64,000 bases of DNA, taken from a virus. Positions within the stretch are counted from its first letter, which is position 1, and each line of letters starts with the position of its first letter. The notes beneath the pieces were generated by a model. The model ran no database searches. It had not been told where the DNA came from and saw nothing but the letters and a program-made list of their open reading frames with translations. The position numbers were made by a program, and so were the translations under genes. Shown piece after piece: positions 56,478 through 64,000 of the stretch. The stretch spans positions 40,287-104,286 of IMG/VR virus record IMGVR_UViG_3300037258_000352. One strand, 5' to 3'.

Positions 56478-57002
56478 TTGCCGACCCATGACTTGACCGT
56501 GGAACACGTCCCAGTCGGTGACCTCCGCACCTATCACCGCAACCCCCGACGCGGGAACACCACCGTCATCGCCCAGTCCCTGACGATCAATGGGCAATAT
56601 CGGACGCTGGCGGTGAACCGCGGCACCCACACCGGCCGCCCGAATGAGGTCCTGGCTGGGAATCACACGCTCATCGCGGCACGTGACCTTGGGTGGGACA
56701 CCGTCGCGGTCACCTACGTCGACGTCGACGACGACGTAGGTGACCGGATAGTGGCAGCGGATAACAGAACCGCGGATTTGGGGGAGTACGACGACCAGCT
56801 TCTCCTGGAACTCCTCGCGGACCTCCCCGACCTCGACGGCACGGGGTACGACCCAGGAGCGATCGCGGATCTAGAGAAGGCCCTCACGGAGCCGCAATTC
56901 GATCCAGAAGGGGACGACGCTCGACTCGACCGGAAGTCGGTCACCGACTGCCCCAGCTGCGGACACACGTTCACCCCCACAACCAGATCCATCACCGAGT
57001 GA
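56478..57002 (+). CDS. ParB-like domain protein
   Basis: 174 residues. VEHVPVGDLRTYHRNPRRGN, then ALAGNHT-like LAGNHTLIAARDLGW and ADNRTADLGEYD match the ParB/Srx-like nuclease fold used by many phages next to DNA modification genes. CPSCGHTF at the end is a zinc knuckle. TTG start 6 bases after GGAGG. Overlaps the Mom-like gene, so they are likely to act together. Confidence 0.75.
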   Translation: MPTHDLTVEHVPVGDLRTYHRNPRRGNTTVIAQSLTINGQYRTLAVNRGTHTGRPNEVLAGNHTLIAARDLGWDTVAVTYVDVDDDVGDRIVAADNRTADLGEYDDQLLLELLADLPDLDGTGYDPGAIADLEKALTEPQFDPEGDDARLDRKSVTDCPSCGHTFTPTTRSITE

Positions 57003-57703
57003 GGCGTCCTGTGTCGACTATCGCCCCCTGCGGTCGAGACGCAGCCCTCTATGCCGTCACTCATTGGCACTACACCAAGAAACTCCCCGCCGGTCGCCTC
57101 GTGTACCACGGGGTATGGGAACTCGATCAGCGCTACACCGGGGCCGTCATCTACGGGCGCGGAGCGAACGACCGCATGTCCAAGATGGTCGGCCTCACCC
57201 AAGTCGAATGCGCGGAACTGGTCCGCGTAGCTCTCCGCGACCACACCGCGCCCGTGACACAGATCCTCGCTGAGTCGATCCGACTACTCCGGTCATCGAA
57301 CCCGGGACTCCGGGCGATCGTCTCTTACGCCGACCCGGGGCAAGGGCACCACGGAGGTATCTACCAAGCCGGGAACTGGTTGTACCTGGGACTCGGGACG
57401 CTGAACAAAGAGTTCGTCATCCACGGACGCCAGATGCATCTCCGATCAGTCCACGCAGCGGGATGGAAACAATCCCTCGCGTGGGTCCGCGCCAACGTCG
57501 ACCCACGCGCCTACGAGGTCACCCCGCCCAGGAAGCACCGCTACGTCTATCCCCTGGACAAGCCCACTCGCCGTAAGACGACCAAACTGTCCCTGCCGTA
57601 CCCCTCTGCGGTCGAAGCGTCGGAGGTGACGCGCCCCGGTTCCATCGGGGAGGGCCGGGTTCAACTCCCGGCGACCGCTCAGCCCTTCCCGGAGTCAACA
57701 TGA
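56999..57703 (+). CDS. mom: Mom-like DNA-modification protein
   Basis: 234 residues. HWHYTKKLPAGRLVYHGVWE, VGLTQVECAELVRVAL, and VSYADPGQGHHGGIYQAGNW then LHLRSVHAAGW match the Mom protein of phage Mu in motif order. Mom transfers a small acyl-like group onto adenine, making DNA resistant to restriction. GTG at 56999 overlaps the ParB-like stop as GTGA. The gene lies just before the terminases, so it can act on DNA to be packaged. The basic C-terminus is extra. Confidence 0.8.
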   Translation: MRRPVSTIAPCGRDAALYAVTHWHYTKKLPAGRLVYHGVWELDQRYTGAVIYGRGANDRMSKMVGLTQVECAELVRVALRDHTAPVTQILAESIRLLRSSNPGLRAIVSYADPGQGHHGGIYQAGNWLYLGLGTLNKEFVIHGRQMHLRSVHAAGWKQSLAWVRANVDPRAYEVTPPRKHRYVYPLDKPTRRKTTKLSLPYPSAVEASEVTRPGSIGEGRVQLPATAQPFPEST

Positions 57704-58197
57704 CGGAACCTAAGCCCGACCTCCCGCAAACCACGCGACGTCAAAACCGTGGGAACAAGGGCGCCACCGTCACCACTAGCCCTGAAGCCATCGCCCGTCG
57801 GGAACGGGACTTGAGATGTGTGGAGCTCCGCAAGGCTGGTGCGACGTGGCAAGCGATCGCGGACACGGTGGGTTACGCCGACCCCGGGCACGCCTACCGC
57901 GGGTTCCAAGCGGTGATGAAGGACTACCCCCGTGAGGATGTCGAGACGGCCCGGAACATCATCAGCGACCGGTATGACGCGATGATCCGCGCCCTGTGGC
58001 CGAAGGTGTTGAAGGGTAATGAGTGGGCGATTGACCGGGTCACCCGGATCTCGGAAGCGCAAGCGAAGCTGCTCGGGGCGAACCGACCGGAGCGGGTGGA
58101 GATCTCGGTGGGTGCGACGGAGCTCGACGCGGCGTTGCGGGAGTTGGAGACGGAGATGAAGGCCCGGGCCGGTGGCGCACCAGTCCCGGTGGAGTAG
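57700..58197 (+). CDS. terS: Terminase small subunit
   Basis: 165 residues. KAGATWQAIADTVGYADPG is a helix-turn-helix near residues 45-65 and the helical middle (RYDAMIRALWPKVLKGNEWA) is the oligomer core. It should recognise packaging sites and activate the large subunit. ATG overlaps the previous stop as ATGA and the large subunit starts 6 bases later. Confidence 0.75.
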   Translation: MTEPKPDLPQTTRRQNRGNKGATVTTSPEAIARRERDLRCVELRKAGATWQAIADTVGYADPGHAYRGFQAVMKDYPREDVETARNIISDRYDAMIRALWPKVLKGNEWAIDRVTRISEAQAKLLGANRPERVEISVGATELDAALRELETEMKARAGGAPVPVE

Positions 58198-58203
58198 CAG
58201 GTA

Positions 58204-59967
58204 GTGCCGAGGGCGATCCACACGCTGGTCGCGGAGGCTGAGCAGGAGTTCGGTCCGGTTGGTGCTGCCCGGTTAGCGGAGAAGATTCGGTGCAAAGCCC
58301 GGCGGATGCGGATCCTGCGGGAGTGCCCGACGCCGGGGGCTCTTGCTCAGCGGTTGGTGCCGGACACGGTGCAGACCCCGATGCTGGATCGGGTCGACGC
58401 CGCGATCGTCGCTGCTGATGCTGGGACGCAACGTCGGTGGATCATCAACACGCCACCGCAGGAGGGGAAGTCCACCCGGATCTGTCGGGACGCTGCCCTG
58501 TGGTTGCTGCTGCGGAACCCGGACCGGCGGATCATCATCGCGTCGTATCAGCAGAACCTGGCGGAGGTATCGACCCTCGGGGTTCGTCGGCTAGTCGAAA
58601 CCTACGGGTCGCGGCCGGGGGATCCGGAGGAGAACAACCTCCTCGGTCTCGCTGTGGAGCGGACCCCGTCCGCGGCGGGGAACTGGCGCGTCGCCGGCCG
58701 TGAGGGCGGGATGATCGCTGTCGGGATCGGGTCGGGTACCACGGGACGGCCGGGTGACGTGATCGTCGTCGACGACCCCCTCGCGGACGCGGAAGCCGCG
58801 GACTCCCCGGTGCAGCGGCAGAAGGTCATCGACTGGTGGACAACGGTCGTCCAGTCCCGGCTGGTGGCCACGTCGATCGTGATCGTGGTCCAAACTCGTT
58901 GGAACGAGGCGGACCTGTCCGGGTGGTTGATCGACAACGATGGGACCGGTACTGGTCGCGACGCCCCACGGTATGAGGTCCTGTCCGTCCCCGCGCAAGC
59001 CGAGGCCAACGACCCGTTGGGGCGTGAGGTCGGGGAATGGCTCCGTTCCGCTCGGCAACGCACCGTCGAAGAATGGGAAGACACCCGCAAGGAAGTCATC
59101 AAGGGCGGTGTCCGGTGGTGGTTCGCGCTGTATCAGCAGCGACCGGCGCCACCTACTGGTGACACGTTCAAACTGGAATGGTTCGACCGGGACCGGGTGT
59201 GGGAACGCCCCCCCGGCCCACCACCGGTGGTGGTCATCGACCCCGCTGATAACACCGGGTCGGGGGATGAGGCGGGGATCATCGTCGCGTCCACCGACGT
59301 CCGTAACCAAATCTATTTAGGCCCGGACTACTCGGGGCATTACACCGTCGGCCGGTGGGTGCGTGTCGCTCTGCTCGCGGTGGCGCGACATAAAGCGGGG
59401 TCCCTGGTGTATGAGCAGTCCCTCGCTGGGCTCGCGCGGGACGTCGCGTACGGGTGGGACCAGCTCCACAAACAGGCCCGGATCCTGCGGCGGCTGAAAG
59501 CCACCGTGGTCCTCGACCCCGTCATCGTGGAGACCGCGGTCGGGGAGTTGTGCACCCTGGAGGACACCGATGACACCCGCGCGCAGTACCGCGCGGAGTT
59601 CATTGAGGTGTGGCCCCTGGTCGACGCGATCCTCGCTTACCCATCCACGGGCCCGTCGATCCGTCGGATCATCCCGAAGGGAACGAAAGCGTGGCGCGCG
59701 CAAGCCGCGTCACCCCGGTATGAGCATCGGGGTGTGTCGCACATCGGGGCGTTGGCTGAGTTGGAGCATCAGATGGTGACGTGGATGCCCGGCCAGAAGT
59801 CCCCGGACCGGATGGACACCGCGGTCCACGCTGTGCTGCTGCTGTCGGGTGCGTCGGTCGCGGTCCTGTCGTCGCCGAGTAAAACCCCGGAGCTCCCCAC
59901 CCGATCCACCCGTAACCCCAACCGGCGCGGTGGTGCGCTACCCCGTTCCACGATGACTCGCCGGTGA
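58204..59967 (+). CDS. terL: Terminase large subunit
   Basis: 587 residues. The ATPase half has PPQEGKSTRICRDA as Walker A-like, then VIVVDDPLADAEAADSP with Walker B, and VVQTRWNEADLSGW as coupling motif. The nuclease half has VVVIDPADNTGSGDEA (RNase H-like Asp). It cuts and drives DNA into the capsid. GTG start is used. The end reads RRGGALPRSTMTRR. Confidence 0.9.
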   Translation: MPRAIHTLVAEAEQEFGPVGAARLAEKIRCKARRMRILRECPTPGALAQRLVPDTVQTPMLDRVDAAIVAADAGTQRRWIINTPPQEGKSTRICRDAALWLLLRNPDRRIIIASYQQNLAEVSTLGVRRLVETYGSRPGDPEENNLLGLAVERTPSAAGNWRVAGREGGMIAVGIGSGTTGRPGDVIVVDDPLADAEAADSPVQRQKVIDWWTTVVQSRLVATSIVIVVQTRWNEADLSGWLIDNDGTGTGRDAPRYEVLSVPAQAEANDPLGREVGEWLRSARQRTVEEWEDTRKEVIKGGVRWWFALYQQRPAPPTGDTFKLEWFDRDRVWERPPGPPPVVVIDPADNTGSGDEAGIIVASTDVRNQIYLGPDYSGHYTVGRWVRVALLAVARHKAGSLVYEQSLAGLARDVAYGWDQLHKQARILRRLKATVVLDPVIVETAVGELCTLEDTDDTRAQYRAEFIEVWPLVDAILAYPSTGPSIRRIIPKGTKAWRAQAASPRYEHRGVSHIGALAELEHQMVTWMPGQKSPDRMDTAVHAVLLLSGASVAVLSSPSKTPELPTRSTRNPNRRGGALPRSTMTRR

Positions 59968-60017
59968 AACCCCAACAGTTCGGCCAGCGGGCCGGTTCGG
60001 TGAAGAAAGGGCGGTGA
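59964..60017 (+). CDS. 17-residue basic frame after terminase
   Basis: MKPQQFGQRAGSVKKGR, with GTG overlapping the terminase stop as GTGA. It may be a coupling frame. Existence rests on the overlap. Confidence 0.35.
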   Translation: MKPQQFGQRAGSVKKGR

Positions 60018-60023
60018 ACCCCA

Positions 60024-60515
60024 GTGACCATGCCGAGGTCCACCAACGCTGGCCGTGGTGAACTCGCCGGTCCAGCTCCGACGCGCCGGCAGGTCCGGTC
60101 GATCACCGTGATCGTTGACGCGGTCGGTCCGGGGGTGCTGCGGGTGTCTTCACCCTCGACACCGGGGTGGGCTGGTGAGGCCCGGACCCCGGCGCAGCTC
60201 GCGGCGCTGGTCGCGTCCGCGTTCGTCGAGTCCCAAGTCGCTGCGTATTCGATGTGGCGGGGTGTGCCCTACGAGCACGCCGACGGCACCACCTACCGCC
60301 GGCCGCGCCCGTCGCGACCTGGGCATCGGATGGATGTCCACGCCCCGCAGGAGTGGCGGATCTTGCCCGATGGGCGGTGGGTGGATCCGGGGTCCGGTCG
60401 GCGGTGGCGCCCTGATTCGCAGGTGGTCCAGAACGTTCAGCGGCGCCTAATCGCGTTAGGGCTCGACCCGACACCGGACACGGTAGATTCAGCCACCGAG
60501 GAGGACACCCAGTGA
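60024..60515 (+). CDS. Protein of unknown function near terminases
   Basis: 163 residues. Arg/Pro-rich first part, helical TPAQLAALVASAFVESQVAA, and PQEWRILPDGRWVDPGSGRR at the end. Head or connector proteins usually lie here, but I see no matching motif. Start GTG 60024; ATG 60030 is an alternative. Confidence 0.6.
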   Translation: MTMPRSTNAGRGELAGPAPTRRQVRSITVIVDAVGPGVLRVSSPSTPGWAGEARTPAQLAALVASAFVESQVAAYSMWRGVPYEHADGTTYRRPRPSRPGHRMDVHAPQEWRILPDGRWVDPGSGRRWRPDSQVVQNVQRRLIALGLDPTPDTVDSATEEDTQ

Positions 60516-60850
60516 CGACAGCGACACGGCAGGTAACGGTCCGGGGCCGGTGGTTCCCCGCTGATGTGGTCCTGCCTGGCCACCCGCATCCGTGGGGGCG
60601 TTGCTATGTGATCGCGACGGACACTGACCTGCACGTGTTCCGGAAGGTCGGGGAAGTCGCGGAGTGGGTGGCCCCGATCCGGTGGGACCAGACAGTGATC
60701 CCCATCGTGGAACGGAACGCCCGGAACGGGTTCAGTGTCTACACCGACGTGGGGCTCGCGGTGGTCACTCTCGGGTCGGGGTGCCGCTGCGGGTCGCTGG
60801 GTCGGTGGCGGGGCCCGTCGTGGGCGATGGTGGAACGGGCCCGCGGGTGA
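60512..60850 (+). CDS. Protein of unknown function near terminases
   Basis: 112 residues; beta-rich, CRCGSLGRWRGPSWA at the end. GTG overlaps the previous stop as GTGA. Confidence 0.6.
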   Translation: MTTATRQVTVRGRWFPADVVLPGHPHPWGRCYVIATDTDLHVFRKVGEVAEWVAPIRWDQTVIPIVERNARNGFSVYTDVGLAVVTLGSGCRCGSLGRWRGPSWAMVERARG

Positions 60851-61167
60851 CCGCTCGCACCGGTCGGACCCTCGGTCGGACCATCTACCGTCAGATCGGT
60901 CCTGACCGCAGCAAAGACGACACCTACCTTGGCGTCGCTGATACCCAGGAGATCGCGACTATCGCCGTCAACGCCCTGAACGGTGTCGGTATCTCCGCTG
61001 ACGTCGGTGGCCTCGGTCCGGGACCGTGGTACGCGGCCGGGCGGCTGGTGTACGCCCCACCCGCGATCGACGTCCTCACCGACTGGATCATCGCGATGGA
61101 CACCTCCGACCTCGCGGTCGAAGTCGTCGCCGCAGTCAACGTTGTGATCGCCCGGAGCGGCGGGTGA
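60847..61167 (+). CDS. Protein of unknown function near terminases
   Basis: 106 residues; RTIYRQIGPDRSKDDTYLGV start, then helical. GTG overlaps the previous stop as GTGA. Confidence 0.6.
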   Translation: MTARTGRTLGRTIYRQIGPDRSKDDTYLGVADTQEIATIAVNALNGVGISADVGGLGPGPWYAAGRLVYAPPAIDVLTDWIIAMDTSDLAVEVVAAVNVVIARSGG

Positions 61168-61448
61168 CCCGCGCGCTGGTCGTTGACGCGCTCGCTGCGT
61201 ACCGCATCACCCACCTGATCACCGAGGACACGATCCCGTTCGGTCGCGCCCGGACTTTCATCACCGACCGGTGGCCCGGGTCGCTGGCTGCGGAGTGGGT
61301 GGAATGCCCATGGTGCGCGGGGATGGCCGTCGCCGTCGGCGTCACCCTGGCGCGGGCCCTGATACCCAGGTGGTGGACACACCCGGCGACCGCGTTCGCC
61401 TGCAGCGCCATCACCGGTTTACTCGCCACCTGGGAACACCGGGACTGA
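61164..61448 (+). CDS. DUF1360-like membrane protein
   Basis: 94 residues. YRITHLITEDTIPFGRARTF and VECPWCAGMAVAVGVTLARA match DUF1360, small envelope proteins with two to three membrane segments and a CPxC motif. GTG overlaps the previous stop. In phages of actinomycetes these are often near packaging or lysis genes. Confidence 0.65.
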   Translation: MTRALVVDALAAYRITHLITEDTIPFGRARTFITDRWPGSLAAEWVECPWCAGMAVAVGVTLARALIPRWWTHPATAFACSAITGLLATWEHRD

Positions 61449-61471
61449 CCCACGAAGGGGATACCCGACTG

Positions 61472-61978
61472 ATGAGTGACACCAGCAGCGAGCGGGCACT
61501 GTCCCTCGTCCAAACCACCGCCCTGTACGCCACACGGTTCACGGGCGGAACGGTGCACGACGAGCAGTTCCTCGCGACTGCGACCGCGCAGTACAGGTGG
61601 TTAACCGGCCCGGCCGCGTTGATCATCACTCTCGGACCCGCTGTCGACCAGGTAACGGGCCGAACCACCGGAAATGAAGGAGATACGTTGAAGGACTCCG
61701 AGAAGGCGCTACTGAACGCCAACGCGGTCGACGCGAAGGGCAACCCCACTAGCGCACCGACCAGCCTGACCTACACCTCAGCCGACACCACGATCGCGAC
61801 GATCGTGACCGATGATGCTGGTACCTGGGTCGTGGCCGGCAGCCCCGGTTCGACCGTGGTCACCGGTGACTGGCCCGACAGCCCGTCCGGTGACATTCAG
61901 GGCACCGTCGCTGTCGATGTCACCGCCGGCGACGCGGTGTCGCTGAACATCAGCCTGGGCGCGCCAGTAGCCCAGTAG
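61472..61978 (+). CDS. Two-part virion-associated protein with Ig-like C-terminus
   Basis: 168 residues in one frame. Residues 1-70 are helical with FLATATAQYRWLTGPAAL. From LKDSEKALLNANAVDAKGNP (TTG at 61688) on, the sequence is a Big_2-like Ig fold, as in phage surface proteins. An AGGAG ribosome site sits 5 bases before that TTG, so a second product may start there. Confidence 0.6.
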   Translation: MSDTSSERALSLVQTTALYATRFTGGTVHDEQFLATATAQYRWLTGPAALIITLGPAVDQVTGRTTGNEGDTLKDSEKALLNANAVDAKGNPTSAPTSLTYTSADTTIATIVTDDAGTWVVAGSPGSTVVTGDWPDSPSGDIQGTVAVDVTAGDAVSLNISLGAPVAQ

Positions 61979-62013
61979 GGTCGGGTACCTGCCCCGGGCT
62001 AGACCCCGGGGTC

Positions 62014-62062
62014 GAAGAGGGCCGTGGACCCATCCTGCACCGGGGGGTTCGCGGCCCTCTTC
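62014..62062 (+). terminator. Hairpin terminator between virion-associated genes
   Basis: GAAGAGGGCCG pairs with CGGCCCTCTTC around a 27-base loop. A second hairpin (CCCCGG with CCGGGG) is just before it at about 61991-62011. Marks the end of the terminase transcript. Confidence 0.6.
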
Positions 62063-62159
62063 CTATGTGTGGGGGAATCGCGTGATCGCGTGGCTACTTG
62101 GGGTCACCCCGGTCGGGCGGTGATGATGACCCGATCAAGGTCGTGTGGAGGGCTCCCGA

Positions 62160-62558
62160 GTGCCGGAACCGTTGAGGATTAAGCAGGGCACCACGAGGGC
62201 TGTGCTCGTCACGGGGCTCCGCGACTCCCACGGCGCGCTGCTCGACCCGTCGGGGTGGGCGATCCACGGGGTAGCCAGGCCCGGGATTTGGGCGGATGTG
62301 GTCGCGGTGTGGCGCGACACCCCGGACACCGACCTGGGGGAGCTCCTCGCGGAAGTCGTCGACGCTGACCCGACCATTGATCCGACCGTGCAGGACGGGG
62401 AGAAGTGGATCGAACTCCACATTGATCCCGATGTGTCCCTGGCGTGGGTGACGTGGCGTGACGCGGACCTCGACGTCACCGTCACCGAATCCGGCACCGG
62501 TCGGACCGAAACGTTCCACACCGATCTCCATCTGATCCCCACCACAGTCCGAAGCTAG
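62160..62558 (+). CDS. Virion-associated protein, unknown function
   Basis: 132 residues. LRIKQGTTRAVLVTGLRDSH start and strand-rich body (VTWRDADLDVTVTESGTGRT) suggest a beta-sandwich tail or head adaptor. GTG at 62160 follows GGAGG at a distance of 8 bases. Confidence 0.6.
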   Translation: MPEPLRIKQGTTRAVLVTGLRDSHGALLDPSGWAIHGVARPGIWADVVAVWRDTPDTDLGELLAEVVDADPTIDPTVQDGEKWIELHIDPDVSLAWVTWRDADLDVTVTESGTGRTETFHTDLHLIPTTVRS

Positions 62559-62569
62559 GGAGTACCAGC

Positions 62570-62938
62570 ATGGCCGACGGTCTTTCCGCCACTGCAGCGA
62601 ATGCGCTGATCACGTCCCTGATCGGGTCCTACACGTGGGTTCAGCTCCACACCGGCGCACCCGGCGCGGCCGGAACATCGAACGTCGCGGGGAACACCAC
62701 CCGCAAGCAGGTCACGTCGTGGGGCAGCGTGTCCGGTGGCGCGGTCGTCACCGCAGTCGACCTCGCGTGGACCGCGGTGTCGACGTCGGAGACCTACTCC
62801 CACTTCTCCGTGTTCACCGCATCAAGCGCGGGGACTTTCGGGTTCTCTGGGTCGCTGACCGCGAACCCCGTCACCGCCGGCGACAACTTCACCATCCTCA
62901 GCGGCAACTTGGGGACATCTTTAACAGTTGCGAGTTGA
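62570..62938 (+). CDS. Tail-fibre-like small phage protein
   Basis: 122 residues. ANALITSLIGSYTWVQLHTG, then SNVAGNTTRKQVTSW and LTANPVTAGDNFTILSGNL resemble a small beta-rich protein common in actinophage tail regions. Likely a structural or host-contact part. Ribosome site GGGAG precedes ATG. Confidence 0.6.
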   Translation: MADGLSATAANALITSLIGSYTWVQLHTGAPGAAGTSNVAGNTTRKQVTSWGSVSGGAVVTAVDLAWTAVSTSETYSHFSVFTASSAGTFGFSGSLTANPVTAGDNFTILSGNLGTSLTVAS

Positions 62939-62954
62939 CCGAACGGGAGTGGTC

Positions 62955-63083
62955 ATGGTCTGTAACTCGTGCGGGTCCCACGACGTTAAGGCGACGCAGA
63001 TCGCGGATCCTCCCTCCCTGACTGACCGTCGCGTCATAGATCAGATTAGGAGTAACGAATGTCAGATCGTAGAGATCTCCTGA
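62955..63083 (+). CDS. Small zinc-knuckle protein, unknown function
   Basis: 42 residues, VCNSCGSHDVKATQIADPPS start. GGGAG ribosome site 5 bases before ATG. Overlaps the next gene by 25 bases. Confidence 0.55.
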   Translation: MVCNSCGSHDVKATQIADPPSLTDRRVIDQIRSNECQIVEIS

Positions 63084-63439
63084 TCGAACTAAATCGGTCT
63101 TTCCAACCGGACATAGATGGGTATTCGCAATACACCGACTGGGTCGGCACGGACGACGTCCTAGCCATCCGTGTTCGATGCGAGTACGACGCCTCTACCC
63201 TGCCGGGGACTTACGCGACCCTCATCCAAGAGGCGATGGACTTTGACCCGGATCACCCGAATGAGGCTTATTACTCTGACCTAACCGCGTCCACGCCCGT
63301 CGGATCGGACCTGTCGGCGCCGGCAACGGAGGTTCCTTTGACCTTGAGGTGGTTCCGGTTCGCGTTCGTCTACGACGCCGGACCGTCTCATGCTCCGCCT
63401 CCGGTCACTTTTAAGGTGACTGCGAGGAAGATCTCTTAA
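63059..63439 (+). CDS. Virion-associated protein of lower GC, unknown function
   Basis: 126 residues, acidic; DRRDLLIELNRSFQPDIDGY start. Base composition is visibly lower in GC and third positions use more A/T than in its neighbours. Probably acquired separately. AGGAG ribosome site. Confidence 0.6.
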   Translation: MSDRRDLLIELNRSFQPDIDGYSQYTDWVGTDDVLAIRVRCEYDASTLPGTYATLIQEAMDFDPDHPNEAYYSDLTASTPVGSDLSAPATEVPLTLRWFRFAFVYDAGPSHAPPPVTFKVTARKIS

Positions 63440-63461
63440 CGCCTAAAGCGAAGGGTGGAGC

Positions 63462-64000
63462 GTGGCCACTCGGCTATATGTCACCAACTCCACCACGCCG
63501 TTTACTCCGACAACCATCCGCGGCGGGTGGGAGTCGACCACGTCTGCGGTCATCAAATACCTGGGACCGGCCCCGGGTGGCACAGCAACGACCCGGGGCC
63601 AAGCGGAAACATCCACCAGCAACGTCTTCGACGTCCTCTTAGGCCGCTGGGTATCTGACGGAGCGGTCGCCGCCGGGAACCTGTCCGGCGTCATGAGCTG
63701 GGTCCTCGGGATGGCCGCGACCTCGTCGGTCTCGACCGACAACATGGGCCTCTACATCCACGCGTTCGTCACCGCTGGTAGCACCGACACCCTTCGGGGC
63801 ACCCTGCTCGCGAACTTCGTTGACACGGCCCTCATCCCCACTACGGGCACTGCGATGAGCAGCCTCGACCAAGCGATCACCACGGTCGCTATGTCGGTCG
63901 GGGACCGGGTCTGCGTCGAGATCGGATACCGGGCCCGGAACACCACCTCGTCGTCCCGCACCGGGACCATGAACTATGGCGGTGCGTTCGTCACCGACCT
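63462..64000 (+). CDS. Partial tail-fibre-like or virion surface protein
   Basis: Open to the end of the window, 179 or more residues. Thr/Ser/Gly-rich with beta-rich repeats (YVTNSTTPFTPTTIRGGWES; later GTLLANFVDTALIPTTGTAM). GTG at 63462 follows GGTGGAG. Likely a tail or surface structural protein. Confidence 0.6.
   Translation, partial: MATRLYVTNSTTPFTPTTIRGGWESTTSAVIKYLGPAPGGTATTRGQAETSTSNVFDVLLGRWVSDGAVAAGNLSGVMSWVLGMAATSSVSTDNMGLYIHAFVTAGSTDTLRGTLLANFVDTALIPTTGTAMSSLDQAITTVAMSVGDRVCVEIGYRARNTTSSSRTGTMNYGGAFVTD

Noticed and set aside
56709-56743. Inverted repeat CACCTACGTCG...CGACGTAGGTG inside the ParB-like gene
   Set aside because: It encodes a Val-Asp-rich run (YVDVDDDVGD), where GTC/GAC codons produce such symmetry by chance; no other evidence of an operator.

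Overview
The window is a very GC-rich, densely packed, virus-like accessory replicon of a high-GC actinomycete. Almost every gene overlaps its neighbour by ATGA, GTGA or TGATG. Host clues are an SsgA-like protein, an XRE/DUF5753 plus DUF397 pair, an RsdA-like anti-sigma protein, an ECF sigma factor, and DUF2637, DUF6131, DUF6283 and DUF3560 family proteins. These families are typical of Streptomyces, Micromonospora and similar filamentous, sporulating actinomycetes. Genus cannot be fixed from sequence alone. Packaging genes (small and large terminase) and tail-like genes at the right end say phage. A VirD4-type coupling protein, a TraB/FtsK-like ATPase and DUF2637-type membrane proteins say conjugative element. 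The best single description is a phage or phage-plasmid carrying conjugation-type genes. No integrase, rRNA, tRNA or CRISPR was seen. Portal, capsid and most tail genes are not in the window.

Layout. 0-11.0 kb, leftward: about 15 kDa proteins and zinc-binding miniproteins, a MerR-like regulator, a cluster of TGTCACGG repeats (6.23-6.41 kb), a HEAGH protein, then the TraB/FtsK-like ATPase and membrane proteins of a transfer-like module. 11.1-21.6 kb, rightward: XRE/DUF397 regulator pair, a 16-arginine miniprotein made by a hexanucleotide repeat, the SsgA-like protein, many small membrane proteins, a membrane-anchored GIY-YIG nuclease, a TIM-barrel-like protein, and a secreted lipoprotein nuclease. 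21.6-48.9 kb, leftward: RusA resolvase, DUF5131 protein with an inserted HNH domain, anti-sigma protein, two DNA methyltransferases, DUF3560 and DUF6283 proteins, clamp-like protein, HNH nuclease, annealing protein plus PD-(D/E)XK exonuclease, intein-containing DnaB, DnaC-like loader, replication-initiator-like protein, HTH plus T5orf172 protein, and an ECF sigma factor. 49.2-64.0 kb, rightward: acidic protein, VirD4-like coupling ATPase, polynucleotide kinase, DEDDh exonuclease, ParB-like protein and Mom-like DNA-modification protein, terminases, and the first virion-associated genes.

How it works together. Replication (initiator, DnaC-like loader, DnaB, clamp), recombination (annealing protein, exonuclease, RusA) and DNA modification (Mom-like, two methyltransferases) form one leftward block. 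Packaging follows in the opposite direction.

The most striking signal is regulatory. About 25 genes carry the same ribosome-binding cassette GACACGGAGG. In many of them it is preceded by a short hairpin whose stem changes from copy to copy with compensating changes while the loop stays GCGGA-like. These hairpins sit 5-12 bases downstream of two kinds of promoter: a housekeeping-like TTGACR-17-TANNNT, and GTAAC(A/G)-17-GATACA. The second class may be read by the element's own ECF sigma factor. Promoters are often embedded in the stop codon of the gene upstream. This resembles, but is not the same sequence as, the start-associated elements known from cluster K mycobacteriophages.
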